Positions 1-8,425 of a DNA stretch of 64,000 nucleotides are shown here, one piece after another (position 1 is the first letter of the stretch; every line of letters starts with the position of its first letter). Under the pieces are notes generated by a model that worked only from the letters and a program-made list of their open reading frames with translations, made no database searches and was not told where the DNA came from. A program made the translations under genes and the position numbers. The stretch covers positions 620,001 through 684,000 of the forward strand of contig CAXSZX010000001.1 of assembly GCA_964242115.1 (NCBI GenBank). The letters run 5' to 3'. This stretch comes from BOG-908 sp964242115. Its GTDB lineage: Bacteria; Pseudomonadota; Alphaproteobacteria; Acetobacterales; Acetobacteraceae.

Positions 1-1186
1 CCGTAAGATCGACAATCTTCGGCAAGCGATGAACGCCCTTTCGGCCCTCGCGCTTTCCGTGCAGGATGTAGTGCCTGAACGGGTTGATGCCTGCCTCCCG
101 GATGTCTCCTTCGTTGCGAAGGTAGAAAGACGTATCGAAATTCGCGGACGGGTTACGGCCTTCTTTCCAGCCAATGGACATGTAGTGGGAGAAGCAGTCC
201 TCGACACTGGCGAGTTCCGGGTAGGTCGCCACGTAGAAGTCTGGGTCGAACGCTTCCCGCACGACGGCGTCGTCACTCACGCGTTCAGACGGACTATCTG
301 CAGGATCCGGCTCCGGAACCGCGTCGGAAGGAAAGGTCTTTCTTCCCTCAAAACGGCCATGTCTCACCCAATGTAGCAGAGGTTCTCTGCCTGACGACCG
401 AACATCGGAGTGTGCGGCCAGATAATGGCGAACAGAAAACTTCCCGCTTGGATCTCGACCTTCGAGCCAACCCGTTGTGCAGTAATGCCCGAACAGGTCG
501 GACAGGTGTTTCAAAGACGGGTACGTTCGCGCGTAGAAGTCTTGATCGAACTCGGACCTGGCGAGGTCGAGCCACTCAGCGTCACTTAGATGCCTGGGAA
601 CCGTCAGCCTGCTGCCCTCGGCAGCTATCATCTCGCGCCCTTCGCTTCGTCCAACCCTGAGGTAGTGAATGAGCGGGTTCTCGCCGGCAAACCACACATC
701 AGAGTATTTCCACAGGTATTTATGTGTGGAAAAATTCCGCGACGGGTCGCGTCCCTCAACCCAGCCCAGCACAAGAAACTGCGCAAGCGGATTGGGGCAT
801 CCGCGAAGTTCAGGGTTGACGGCCAGGTAGTAATCTTCGTCGAACCACATCGGCAGAAGCTCGGCGATCTGGCTGTCCCACGGAAGAAACAGGTTGTAAT
901 CTTCCACGCTGGGACTTAGCGAGCGCCCCTCGTCTTTGCCGATAAATAGGTAGTGGATCAGTGGGTTTAGGTGACGCCGGACAACGTCATCGTGCCTCTG
1001 GAGGTAGGTCAGCACCGAGAAGAATGGCGAAGGATCTCGGCCTTGAATCCAGCCTATCGTGAGGAAGTGCTCGAGCAACTTCTCCTTCGAACCGACAGCG
1101 CCGTACCGTCGGCGATAGAAACTGTCGTCGAAAACGGCTTCGACCTCTTTCAGCAGTTCTTTCTCAATATGATAGACTGCGTCCAC
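1..1186 (-). CDS. Tandem-repeat protein of glycosyltransferase-cluster type (partial, C-terminus outside window)
   Basis: An open frame of about 395 codons runs off the left edge. It starts at a GTG directly after an in-frame TGA; the first in-frame ATG is about 100 codons in. It consists of at least three modules of about 100-120 residues. Each has an aromatic start (FDDSFY, FDEDYY, FDQDFY, FDPDFY), then GWxEGRDPS or GWKEGRNPS, then NPLIHYL or NPFRHYI closing in G-x-x-EGR. From family knowledge, such modules often precede or accompany glycosyltransferase domains in alphaproteobacterial polysaccharide clusters. No catalytic domain is visible here, so any enzyme part would lie beyond the edge. 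It is the last visible gene of a minus-strand surface-glycan run and follows a sulfotransferase-like gene. Exact function unknown. Confidence 0.75.
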   Translation of the reverse strand, partial: MDAVYHIEKELLKEVEAVFDDSFYRRRYGAVGSKEKLLEHFLTIGWIQGRDPSPFFSVLTYLQRHDDVVRRHLNPLIHYLFIGKDEGRSLSPSVEDYNLFLPWDSQIAELLPMWFDEDYYLAVNPELRGCPNPLAQFLVLGWVEGRDPSRNFSTHKYLWKYSDVWFAGENPLIHYLRVGRSEGREMIAAEGSRLTVPRHLSDAEWLDLARSEFDQDFYARTYPSLKHLSDLFGHYCTTGWLEGRDPSGKFSVRHYLAAHSDVRSSGREPLLHWVRHGRFEGRKTFPSDAVPEPDPADSPSERVSDDAVVREAFDPDFYVATYPELASVEDCFSHYMSIGWKEGRNPSANFDTSFYLRNEGDIREAGINPFRHYILHGKREGRKGVHRLPKIVDLT

Positions 1187-1408
1187 GGTTCACCACGGCT
1201 GATTATTCAACGGCGCCAAATACCGACCGGCAGACCTGCCGACCGAAATTACTGTGAGCCTAAGCACGACACTCGCTAAACTACAGATAAAAACACAAAA
1301 TTTCCAACTCTACGTGGTCGGATGATATCACTCTGCAGTAACAACCTCTTGAAGCATCTCCTTTTAGAAAGCTCTAATTATCGACACGACGTCTTATAAA
1401 GAACGGAG

Positions 1409-2383
1409 TTACTTTTGGTTACGATAGAGAGCGAAAATAAGCGATAGCACAACCTCGAGTTGCCTATGTGCCATCTCATTCTCATCGAGGTATTCATATT
1501 TCGAATGCTCTACTGCATCGAATAGTTTCTGCCGGTCAGGAAAATGTCTCTTGCATAACACTTCGTTTTCTGTTCGGTAGAAATCGACGACCTTGTTGCG
1601 CTGTTCACGGGTAAAGAGTGAGACTTTCTTCTGCTTTGCAAAATAGTCTCCCGTCAGGTCCGCAACCATCTTGTAAAAGTCATCATCGTGCGCGCCGGAA
1701 AACAGAAACTTGCTGCCGCTTACCATGGACGTTATCACGTCCGAGTAGGACGGGTTGACCAGCCCAGACGGCTTTACGAAGGGTGGTTCCGACGCGTTCA
1801 GGCCAAGAATGGCTGCGAAGTCGTCAACCACGTCCCCCTCGACCAAGTCAGCCTTTTGGAACACCCGCACGACGACGTTGCCTTGCCCTACAACCGCTTC
1901 CCAGCCCTCGACGCATCTTTGCCAATGGCCGTTTCTCTGCAACGCGGTGATGAGCCAGGCGGTAAAGTCAGTCTCCCGCTTGGAATTCCACTGCTGCCAC
2001 GTGGACGCCAGCAGCTCGTCCTGCCGCCGCACGTACAAGATTACCTTCGACGGCATGCCGGCCAGTGCACGATTGAACAGCTGAAAGTTGCTGCCGTTCG
2101 AAAGGTTTTCTGCCGAGAAAAGGATGTGAGGCGCATCGGATCGGCACAGCGCGTGGAGCTTGGCCTCGAGCTCCCCGCGATCAGACCGGTTGATCAGGTC
2201 CTGGAAGGCAAACACGTGCTCGCCGGTGATGCGTTCTGTGACCCCAAGCTCGCGGTCGGGAACCAGAATGTTCTTGTCGCGAAGCTCCTTCCAGTTCTTG
2301 CGCAGGAATGCCTGGATCGCCGAACTGCCGGTCTTGTTGGCTCCGATGTGAAAAATGAGCCGCGTGTTTAGACCTGCTTCCAT
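1409..2383 (-). CDS. Sulfotransferase-like P-loop protein
   Basis: 324 residues. Near the N-terminus lies HIGANKTGSSAIQAFL (about residues 11-26), which matches the 5'-phosphosulfate-binding P-loop of sulfotransferase-like proteins in surface polysaccharide clusters (HxGxxKTGTxxIQ). A second conserved-looking strand, ILYVRRQDELLASTWQQW, fits the 3'-phosphate-binding R/S segment. Known members transfer sulfate from PAPS to sugars; the substrate here is unknown. The ATG follows GAAGGATGAACTGA, a good ribosome site. It lies downstream of a glycosidase-like gene on the same strand, so it probably belongs to the surface-glycan operon. Local GC is lower than in the housekeeping part of the window, which fits an accessory cluster. 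Confidence 0.7.
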   Translation of the reverse strand: MEAGLNTRLIFHIGANKTGSSAIQAFLRKNWKELRDKNILVPDRELGVTERITGEHVFAFQDLINRSDRGELEAKLHALCRSDAPHILFSAENLSNGSNFQLFNRALAGMPSKVILYVRRQDELLASTWQQWNSKRETDFTAWLITALQRNGHWQRCVEGWEAVVGQGNVVVRVFQKADLVEGDVVDDFAAILGLNASEPPFVKPSGLVNPSYSDVITSMVSGSKFLFSGAHDDDFYKMVADLTGDYFAKQKKVSLFTREQRNKVVDFYRTENEVLCKRHFPDRQKLFDAVEHSKYEYLDENEMAHRQLEVVLSLIFALYRNQK

Positions 2384-2503
2384 TCAGTTCATCCTTCGCA
2401 AGCTAGCGGGCGCCCTCTTGTATCCGAGCAGACCACCAATCCGCTAGACGATAGAAAGCCGGTTACATGTCGTGAGCGGGCAAACCGTCTCAGTTAGCAG
2501 CTC

Positions 2504-3757
2504 TCATCGTTGCCGCGCGGCGACAAGCCGGGAATGCGCAGCTTGAAAAGCGGGTTGCCACTGCTCCTCCAGCACGCTGCCGATTTGAACCTCGATGTAA
2601 GAAGCACCGATGTTGATCCCGTTGTCGAGGATAGACCCGAAATCCGCAACAGACTTGCAAGCACCGATCATCCAGTGCGGGTAGATGCAACCTGATCCGC
2701 CCCAAGCTCCCATGAAGCCATTCATCTGCCAGCCGATACTTGCCCCGCTTTGCTCCGCGGCCTGAACTTCGGGTGGAGGGGCTCCTTGCCACAATGCGTT
2801 CCACTGCACTATCAGCCGGCGTCCATAAATCGGAATGATCGTCCTGAGGATGCGCGCTGTCAGCGCGTCAGGTATCGGCACGGTCGAGTAGGTGTGTCCC
2901 CCGTCGTCGACCGGCGGAAAAGCAGCACGGTGAATAATGGCCAGGCCTAGTTTCTGGTTGGGGAACGCTGAAATTGTCGAGGCAGCGATCGACTCGACAG
3001 CTTGAATGACACGGTCCGGCGTAAATCCCGCTTGGGCCCAGACCGCTGCTGCGTCGGATTGATGACAGGGACCGGCATCACCCGCGGTGGAGTCAACGCG
3101 GAGCTCTTCGGACGTGTTGTTGATCCCGCTCAGCTTGATGATCCTCAAGGCTCGCAACGCCGAGCCCGCCGGCATGCCGGCGATGCGCATCGTTCTGAGA
3201 TGGTCTGCGAGCGCCGTCATGAGCAGCGCGTATTCGTGCAGGTAAGCCGGATGCCAAACCGAGGGTTGCGACCAAGTTGCACAGGACTTGCCAGACGACG
3301 ACCGATCGAAATCGAACGTGTTCTTGGGAACGCTGTACGGTGCGGCGTATATCCACGCAGGCGTGAAAAAGCCTGCGATGATGCCGAGCGACAGCTTTTT
3401 TCCTTGAGAGACGGTCGGTTTGATCCAGCTGTCGAGCTCGCTCCAATCGAACAGTCCCGGCTGCGGCTGCACGCGATCCCAGCGCACCACGAGTGCCACA
3501 CCATCGATGTAGTTCTTCGCGAGAGCCTCCATGTAGGGGTTGCGGAAGCGGTCCACGTCAGGGTGCGCGAGGTAGAGGTATAGTCCAGCCTCATTTTGCT
3601 GGAACGATCGCCCTTCAGGGTCGTCCTGCGCAGACGACATCGTTGGAAGCCCTTCTCCCAAGCGTGCTCCGGCCGAAGCCGCAGTCGCAACATGATGCGT
3701 GAGTAGAAGCGCAATACCGACGAGAACAATCGACAAAGCACGCAAGCGGTCAGCCAT
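2504..3757 (-). CDS. Secreted glycoside-hydrolase-like (TIM-barrel type) protein, copy 1
   Basis: 417 residues with an export signal (hydrophobic stretch about residues 8-26, then TAASAGARL). The body has the look of a TIM-barrel glycosidase: VDGVALVVRWDRVQPQPG, DWSELDSWIKP, GKKLSLGIIAG, PAWIYAAPYSVP, and later VQWNALWQGAPPPEV, GWQMNGFMGAWGGSGC and NGINIGASYIEVQIG. The protein encoded at 11331-12545 shares nearly all these blocks, so the two are paralogs. Substrate and catalytic acids cannot be assigned by eye. Its ATG overlaps the stop of the upstream TPR gene by 8 bases, implying translational coupling. A role in trimming or releasing the polysaccharide made by the cluster is an inference. 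Confidence 0.65.
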   Translation of the reverse strand: MADRLRALSIVLVGIALLLTHHVATAASAGARLGEGLPTMSSAQDDPEGRSFQQNEAGLYLYLAHPDVDRFRNPYMEALAKNYIDGVALVVRWDRVQPQPGLFDWSELDSWIKPTVSQGKKLSLGIIAGFFTPAWIYAAPYSVPKNTFDFDRSSSGKSCATWSQPSVWHPAYLHEYALLMTALADHLRTMRIAGMPAGSALRALRIIKLSGINNTSEELRVDSTAGDAGPCHQSDAAAVWAQAGFTPDRVIQAVESIAASTISAFPNQKLGLAIIHRAAFPPVDDGGHTYSTVPIPDALTARILRTIIPIYGRRLIVQWNALWQGAPPPEVQAAEQSGASIGWQMNGFMGAWGGSGCIYPHWMIGACKSVADFGSILDNGINIGASYIEVQIGSVLEEQWQPAFQAAHSRLVAARQR

Positions 3758-5141
3758 GCGTCAGCTTCCGGAGACGTTGCAAGCCCACCTCGGCTCTCTC
3801 GTGGCCGTTTGGCAATGTCAGCGCATGCTCATAAACCGCGGCAGCTTCTTCGAACTGCTGATCTTCTTCCAGCAAGCCCGCCAGTCGACACTGGAGGTCC
3901 GCATTCCCGACTGCCTCCGGCCCTGCCTGGCGTATGACACCGATCGCGTCTTGCCGTTTGCCTTGGGCGCGCAGGGTCGAGACGAGACCACCGAGCGCAC
4001 CAGGATGTGACGGATCGATTGCCAGCGCCGACCTGAACGACGCAGCAGCAGCGTCGTGTTCGCCGGCCTTCAGCTGCAACTGGCCGAGTTGCGCATACGG
4101 TCCTGCCTGTTGCGGCGTTTGACCGACCGCCATGTTTTGGCAGGCGATCGCGTCCTTGGTTCTGCCTTGCGCGTCGAGCGCAATACTCAGGCCAGTCAGC
4201 GCACCGGCGCGCGCCGGCTCGAACTCCAAAGCAGCGCGCAACTCCCGCTCTGCTGCGTGGAAATCACCCGTCTTGTTCAACAAATGTCCGTATTGGGTTC
4301 GCAACCCAGGGTCCTGCGGCTTCAGACAGACGGCGTGTTGCGCAAGCTCGAGCGCCTCGCCGGTCTGTCCCAACTGAGCGAAGGCAGCGGCCAACCCACT
4401 CGCAGCACCAGCGTGGTTGGGATCGAAAGAGCGCGCTTTCTGAAATGCTCGCACAGCCTTTTCTGGGTCGCGGCGCTTCAAAGCGGCCGACGCTTCGGCC
4501 AACAGCGTCCCGAGAGTGGCAGCCTGGGGATCCACGTCGCCGACGCTGCTGAGAGCTGTCCGGTCCGCCGTCTGGCCGGGCGCGGCGTTCTGGGCGACCT
4601 GCACGGGCGGAGCGAGCTCGCTGATTTGCTCCGGCGAGAGGTAGGCGTCGCCGATCGTGCGCAACCCGGCCTGGAATTGCTCGGGCGAAGCGGTGCCCAA
4701 CCTGGCAACCTTGGCGAGAGACTTGTAGTAGATGACGAAGATGTTCCGCCGGCGCCCCTCCATGATCAGCTCCGGGGAGACCTCATCGGCGGCGACGAGC
4801 AACCTCGTGTGCTGCTTCAGCCTGAACGTCGGAATCGCTTCGAAATTCTCAACCGTCAAGCGCCGCGTGTCGGGCTGCAGGAAGCTGCACTTGACGATGC
4901 AATCGGCACTTTTGGTTTTGTTGATCACGATGGCGTCGAACGGTGCTCCGTGAAACTCCGGCACCGTCCATCCTTTCAGGGCCATGTACTTGCCGACGCG
5001 CCGCAGCATCTGCGGGTAGCCCTGCCGCGCGGGCCAGCGCAGCGCGATGAGACGGTAGCGGCTGGTGCCCGCGTAGAGACACGCCGCCAGCATCGCGACG
5101 GCACAGGTGGCCAGGTACCTCAAATACGCCCTCCCACTCAC
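3750..5141 (-). CDS. Membrane-anchored TPR protein with nuclease-fold-like N-terminal domain
   Basis: 463 residues with a GTG start. An N-terminal hydrophobic segment (about residues 8-24) could anchor it in the membrane. Residues about 40-160 contain a charged alpha/beta domain: KYMALKGWTVPEF, FDAIVINKTKSADCIVKCS, RLKQHTRLLVAADE, RRRNIFVIYYKSLAKV. This layout recalls restriction-endonuclease-like (Mrr type) folds, but a full PD-(D/E)XK signature is not convincing, so that is only a resemblance. From about residue 205 there are at least six TPR units (A-x-x-LAQLGQTGEALELAQ, AALEFEPARAGALTGL and similar). It overlaps the downstream glycosidase-like gene and lies 38 bases after the TPR glycosyltransferase gene. 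A scaffold role in polysaccharide export is possible. Confidence 0.6.
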   Translation of the reverse strand: MSGRAYLRYLATCAVAMLAACLYAGTSRYRLIALRWPARQGYPQMLRRVGKYMALKGWTVPEFHGAPFDAIVINKTKSADCIVKCSFLQPDTRRLTVENFEAIPTFRLKQHTRLLVAADEVSPELIMEGRRRNIFVIYYKSLAKVARLGTASPEQFQAGLRTIGDAYLSPEQISELAPPVQVAQNAAPGQTADRTALSSVGDVDPQAATLGTLLAEASAALKRRDPEKAVRAFQKARSFDPNHAGAASGLAAAFAQLGQTGEALELAQHAVCLKPQDPGLRTQYGHLLNKTGDFHAAERELRAALEFEPARAGALTGLSIALDAQGRTKDAIACQNMAVGQTPQQAGPYAQLGQLQLKAGEHDAAAASFRSALAIDPSHPGALGGLVSTLRAQGKRQDAIGVIRQAGPEAVGNADLQCRLAGLLEEDQQFEEAAAVYEHALTLPNGHERAEVGLQRLRKLTHG

Positions 5142-5179
5142 GGCATGGATGTAAGCCGCCGGTTGTCTGCCTGCGCAGG

Positions 5180-7189
5180 TCAGCTCGCAGCCCTTTCCGG
5201 TGCCGGAGAAAACCCGGGAGCATATTGGCCAGCCGTTGCGTCCTGGGTCGTCCGATAGATCGTCTCCAGCCCCCCCGCCTCGTCGAACCTGCGCAAGTGA
5301 AGCGGCAGGTTTGCCAGGATCCTTGCGTGTAGCTCTCCTATGCTCGGCAGGACGAGGAGGTCTCGAAACGCGGCCTCAACCATGCGGCACAGATCGTCCG
5401 GCGCAGGGTCAAAGTTGTCGGCGCTTATCTCAGTGTCGGTCGTGAAGAAAAGTTCGAAACCTCGTTGCCATAACGGGTCGCGCTGGCCGGCCGCATCGCC
5501 CCGTACTTTCTTGACGGAGAACTCTTCGAAGGACTTTCCCCAGTAATGATTGAGTTGACCACAGCCACATACGTAATCGAGCTTCTTCCAACGCCACGAT
5601 TTTTCCATCCGATTGAAGTCGGAGCGCACCAGGAAGCCGTCCCGGTGGTAGTCGGGAAAGTGCACGGAGTGCATGGAGTACACGTCCTGCAGCCTGACCA
5701 GGCTTTTCATGCCGCGTTTGCCCTCGCCGTGTGGAAAGCGTTCAAGCAGCAGGTCAGGCTTGTAGCTGTACGTCGAGCCGCTCAGGCGCCAGTTCCAGTT
5801 GAAACAGACGGCTGACGGAGCCCGGTCAGGATAGTGGCGCCCGACCGCGTCGAGGATCGCGCCGATAGAAGAAGGACCGTCCATCTTCGGCACAAGCAAT
5901 TCGTCGCTGTCAAAGAAACACACCCATTCGTGCTCCCACAGCTCGGGCAGAAGATGGAGAGCATGCGCGTAGGCCTTACGCTGCGGATGGAAAGTCGACT
6001 CGTGATCCATCCGGTTCTCGACGTAGGTGACGACGCCCTGCGCCGCGAGCGCACACAGCAGGAGGTCGGAACCGTCGGTGTTGTCGTTCGAGTAGACGAA
6101 GATCGTGTCCACGCCGAGAGCACGGTAGTGAGCGACCCACTCGAGTAAGTAGAGCCCCTCGTCGCGCATCGCCACGACAGCGGCCACCCGCTTGGTCTTG
6201 GGTGTCTGCCGCAGCTCGAAGGCGGCCAGCCATTGCGCGGGCGTCCAGCTTGCGTGCGAGACGGGCTGTGCGAGGCCGTCCAGCTCGGCTGGTGCGACCT
6301 GAAACCTCTTCAACGGCGCAGCCTCGCCGGTGCGGCGGAAGGCATCCTGCCGTCGCCTGCTCTCACACAGGCAACGCAGCGCGGCACGGTCGATCGGCGT
6401 GTCTGCAAGCAGGTCGGCATCGTCTGGCCGCGGGTCTCGCATGAACCTGAGCAGCGTCTGCAACGCGTCGTTCGCGATGCCGAGTTCGGCTGCTAAATCC
6501 TGCGACGCGCCCCCGCTAGACTCCTCGGCAAGTGCCGCCCGGATCAGCGCGAACACTATGTCAGGGTCCCTGACGCGGCGCAGCCCGGCTTGCGCCATCG
6601 TGTGCGATGCATCGATGGCCAGAGCCGTCCTGAAGGCAGCGCCCGCCGCGTCGAGCCGGTGGTCATCCTCAAGTGCATGACCGTAGCGCACATGCATGCC
6701 GGCGTTGCGGGGCTGGTGCGCGGTGGCCTTGTGCAGCAACGCCAGGGCCTCGTTGCTCCTGCCGTAGTGACTGTAGACGCTGGCCAGCCCGCCCAAGGCG
6801 CCGCCCTGCGCCGGGTCGAGGGCCAACGCTTCGTTCAACGCTGCTTCGGCCGGTACCCAGTTCTTCTGCTGGACGAAAAGGTTGCCCAACTGCGCGTGAA
6901 GGTTCGCATTGGCTGGCGCCAGGTCAACGGCACGCCTTGACATGGTGATGGCGTCGTCGATCCGGCCGAGCCGGGCCAGTGTGCCGACCACGTCGCCGAG
7001 TGCGCCCAGATGGTCCGGGCTCAGCGCCAGCACTTCGGAGAAGTCCCGCAACGCAGCCTGCAGGTCACCCGTCTTGGCGGCCTGCCGAGCAGCGCCGAGA
7101 TGGCCGGAGATGACCTGGGCGCGGGCCTGGCCAGTCCTCACCTCGTGTACGCCGCGCCCGTCCGAGCCGGACTTTGCGGACGCACTCAT
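5180..7189 (-). CDS. TPR protein with C-terminal family 2-like glycosyltransferase domain
   Basis: About 669 residues. The first about 210 residues hold TPR units (AALRDFSEVLALSPDHLGAL, AALNEALALDPAQGGALGGL, AALAIDASH type). After a linker comes a glycosyltransferase domain: KRVAAVVAMRDEGLYLLEWV, HYRALGVDTIFVYSNDNTDG, then WVCFFDSDELLVPK, where DSDE is the metal-binding DxD. Such domains (glycosyl transferase family 2, PF13704/GT92-like) act in the cytoplasm on surface glycans. The start is uncertain: an ATG at 7189 is chosen, but a TTG at 7237 would add 16 residues. It follows the acyltransferase gene and precedes the TPR nuclease-like gene on the same strand, consistent with one operon. Donor and acceptor are unknown. 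Confidence 0.72.
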   Translation of the reverse strand: MSASAKSGSDGRGVHEVRTGQARAQVISGHLGAARQAAKTGDLQAALRDFSEVLALSPDHLGALGDVVGTLARLGRIDDAITMSRRAVDLAPANANLHAQLGNLFVQQKNWVPAEAALNEALALDPAQGGALGGLASVYSHYGRSNEALALLHKATAHQPRNAGMHVRYGHALEDDHRLDAAGAAFRTALAIDASHTMAQAGLRRVRDPDIVFALIRAALAEESSGGASQDLAAELGIANDALQTLLRFMRDPRPDDADLLADTPIDRAALRCLCESRRRQDAFRRTGEAAPLKRFQVAPAELDGLAQPVSHASWTPAQWLAAFELRQTPKTKRVAAVVAMRDEGLYLLEWVAHYRALGVDTIFVYSNDNTDGSDLLLCALAAQGVVTYVENRMDHESTFHPQRKAYAHALHLLPELWEHEWVCFFDSDELLVPKMDGPSSIGAILDAVGRHYPDRAPSAVCFNWNWRLSGSTYSYKPDLLLERFPHGEGKRGMKSLVRLQDVYSMHSVHFPDYHRDGFLVRSDFNRMEKSWRWKKLDYVCGCGQLNHYWGKSFEEFSVKKVRGDAAGQRDPLWQRGFELFFTTDTEISADNFDPAPDDLCRMVEAAFRDLLVLPSIGELHARILANLPLHLRRFDEAGGLETIYRTTQDATAGQYAPGFSPAPERAAS

Positions 7190-7276
7190 CGGCGACCGCA
7201 GCGCCGCGCAGCCGAGTGTGGCCTTATCTGCTGCCAAAGCTCGCTGCCCCTTCCTGCATTACCCGCGCGGCCCCAG

Positions 7277-8155
7277 TCACGCGCGCCTGGCCCTGACGTC
7301 GAGCCGCCGCTTTTGCGTCGCCGGCCCTGGCACGGCAGGCTGCAGGATGGACTGCCCCTCGTCGGCCAGGAACGATGACACGCGGCCGCTCCGGACAAGG
7401 CCGGCCAATGTTTCTTCGAAACGCGCGACCTTGAAGATCCGGCCGCTTCTCACGCCCTCGTCCATCGCCGCCACGAAGCCGCTGATGTCGTCCACCGGGC
7501 AAGCGCTCAGGCCGGGAAGGTGATACTCCCACCAACGCGAGTTCTGCAGCAACGCCTGCTCGTCTGCCGCAAAGCGATACCGGATGTGCTTGGCCGGAGA
7601 CCCGCCGACGATCTGATAGGGCAGGACGTCCTTGACCACCACCGATCCGGCCGCGACCACGGCGCCGTCGCCGATGGTGATGCCACGCCCCAGCAGGACC
7701 TCCTGGCCGATCCAGACGTCGTTGCCGATGACCGGCATGGCCTTTTGCGGGTTCTCCCGATGCGCAACCTTGGCGCCGGCGTCGTCGAACGCCGCGCGGA
7801 ACATCGAATGGCCCTGGTATAGCCCGCCAGTCGTCGAGAACCAGTCGAGAGGGTGGTAGACGCCGAGGACGCGAACGTTCCAGCTGATCGAACAATAGGC
7901 GCCGATGGACATCATGCGGTCGAGCTTGGACGAGCTATACGAGAAGTGACCCCATTGGGGGACCTGGTCGCCCTCGTAGAATCCGACATAGGGCGCCAGC
8001 TTCGCGCCGTCCCGCAGATGCAGCAACTGGCCGCACCGCAGGCGCTCGCCGCCATTCACCTTCAGATACCAACGCAACCGCCGGAAAAGCTCCAGCACCT
8101 CGTCGGACACCTTGATCGTCATCAAGCCGGCGCGATCGGCGACTATCTCGACCAT
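7277..8155 (-). CDS. Hexapeptide-repeat (left-handed beta-helix) acyltransferase
   Basis: About 292 residues. The start is placed at the ATG preceded by GGGAGGAGACTC, a strong ribosome site; an upstream GTG at 8197 would add 14 unlikely residues. The core is a left-handed beta-helix of the xenobiotic acetyltransferase/CatB class: MSIGAYCSISWNVRV, then VIGNDVWIGQEVLLG, RGITIGDGAVVAAGSVVV and PYQIVGGSPAKHIRYRF. The His in VYHPLDW fits the catalytic position of such enzymes. Members O-acetylate sugars or other acceptors from acetyl-CoA. It is the first gene of the minus-strand surface-glycan run, divergent from the large TPR gene. Acetylation of a polysaccharide precursor is the likely job (inference). 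Confidence 0.82.
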   Translation of the reverse strand: MVEIVADRAGLMTIKVSDEVLELFRRLRWYLKVNGGERLRCGQLLHLRDGAKLAPYVGFYEGDQVPQWGHFSYSSSKLDRMMSIGAYCSISWNVRVLGVYHPLDWFSTTGGLYQGHSMFRAAFDDAGAKVAHRENPQKAMPVIGNDVWIGQEVLLGRGITIGDGAVVAAGSVVVKDVLPYQIVGGSPAKHIRYRFAADEQALLQNSRWWEYHLPGLSACPVDDISGFVAAMDEGVRSGRIFKVARFEETLAGLVRSGRVSSFLADEGQSILQPAVPGPATQKRRLDVRARRA

Positions 8156-8425
8156 GAGTCTCCTCCCAAACCTCTGCACAGCAAACCGGCCACACACCCG
8201 GCAGCGGCGGCACGCGCTCGCCGGTCAATGGTGCAACCTGCCAGCGACAGACATCGCGAGAACGCGACTGTGCATCGTAAGGTGCTCGCCTACAATGAAA
8301 ACTTTGTGCAGCGCATCAAACACAACTTAGCGTAGAATGACGCCGCCGAATTTCTATCTTCAGCTACTGCAGTGCTTGCTCTATGCTCGTTCGGTGAGCA
8401 TCTTTATAACAAGAGGCGCGTGAAA

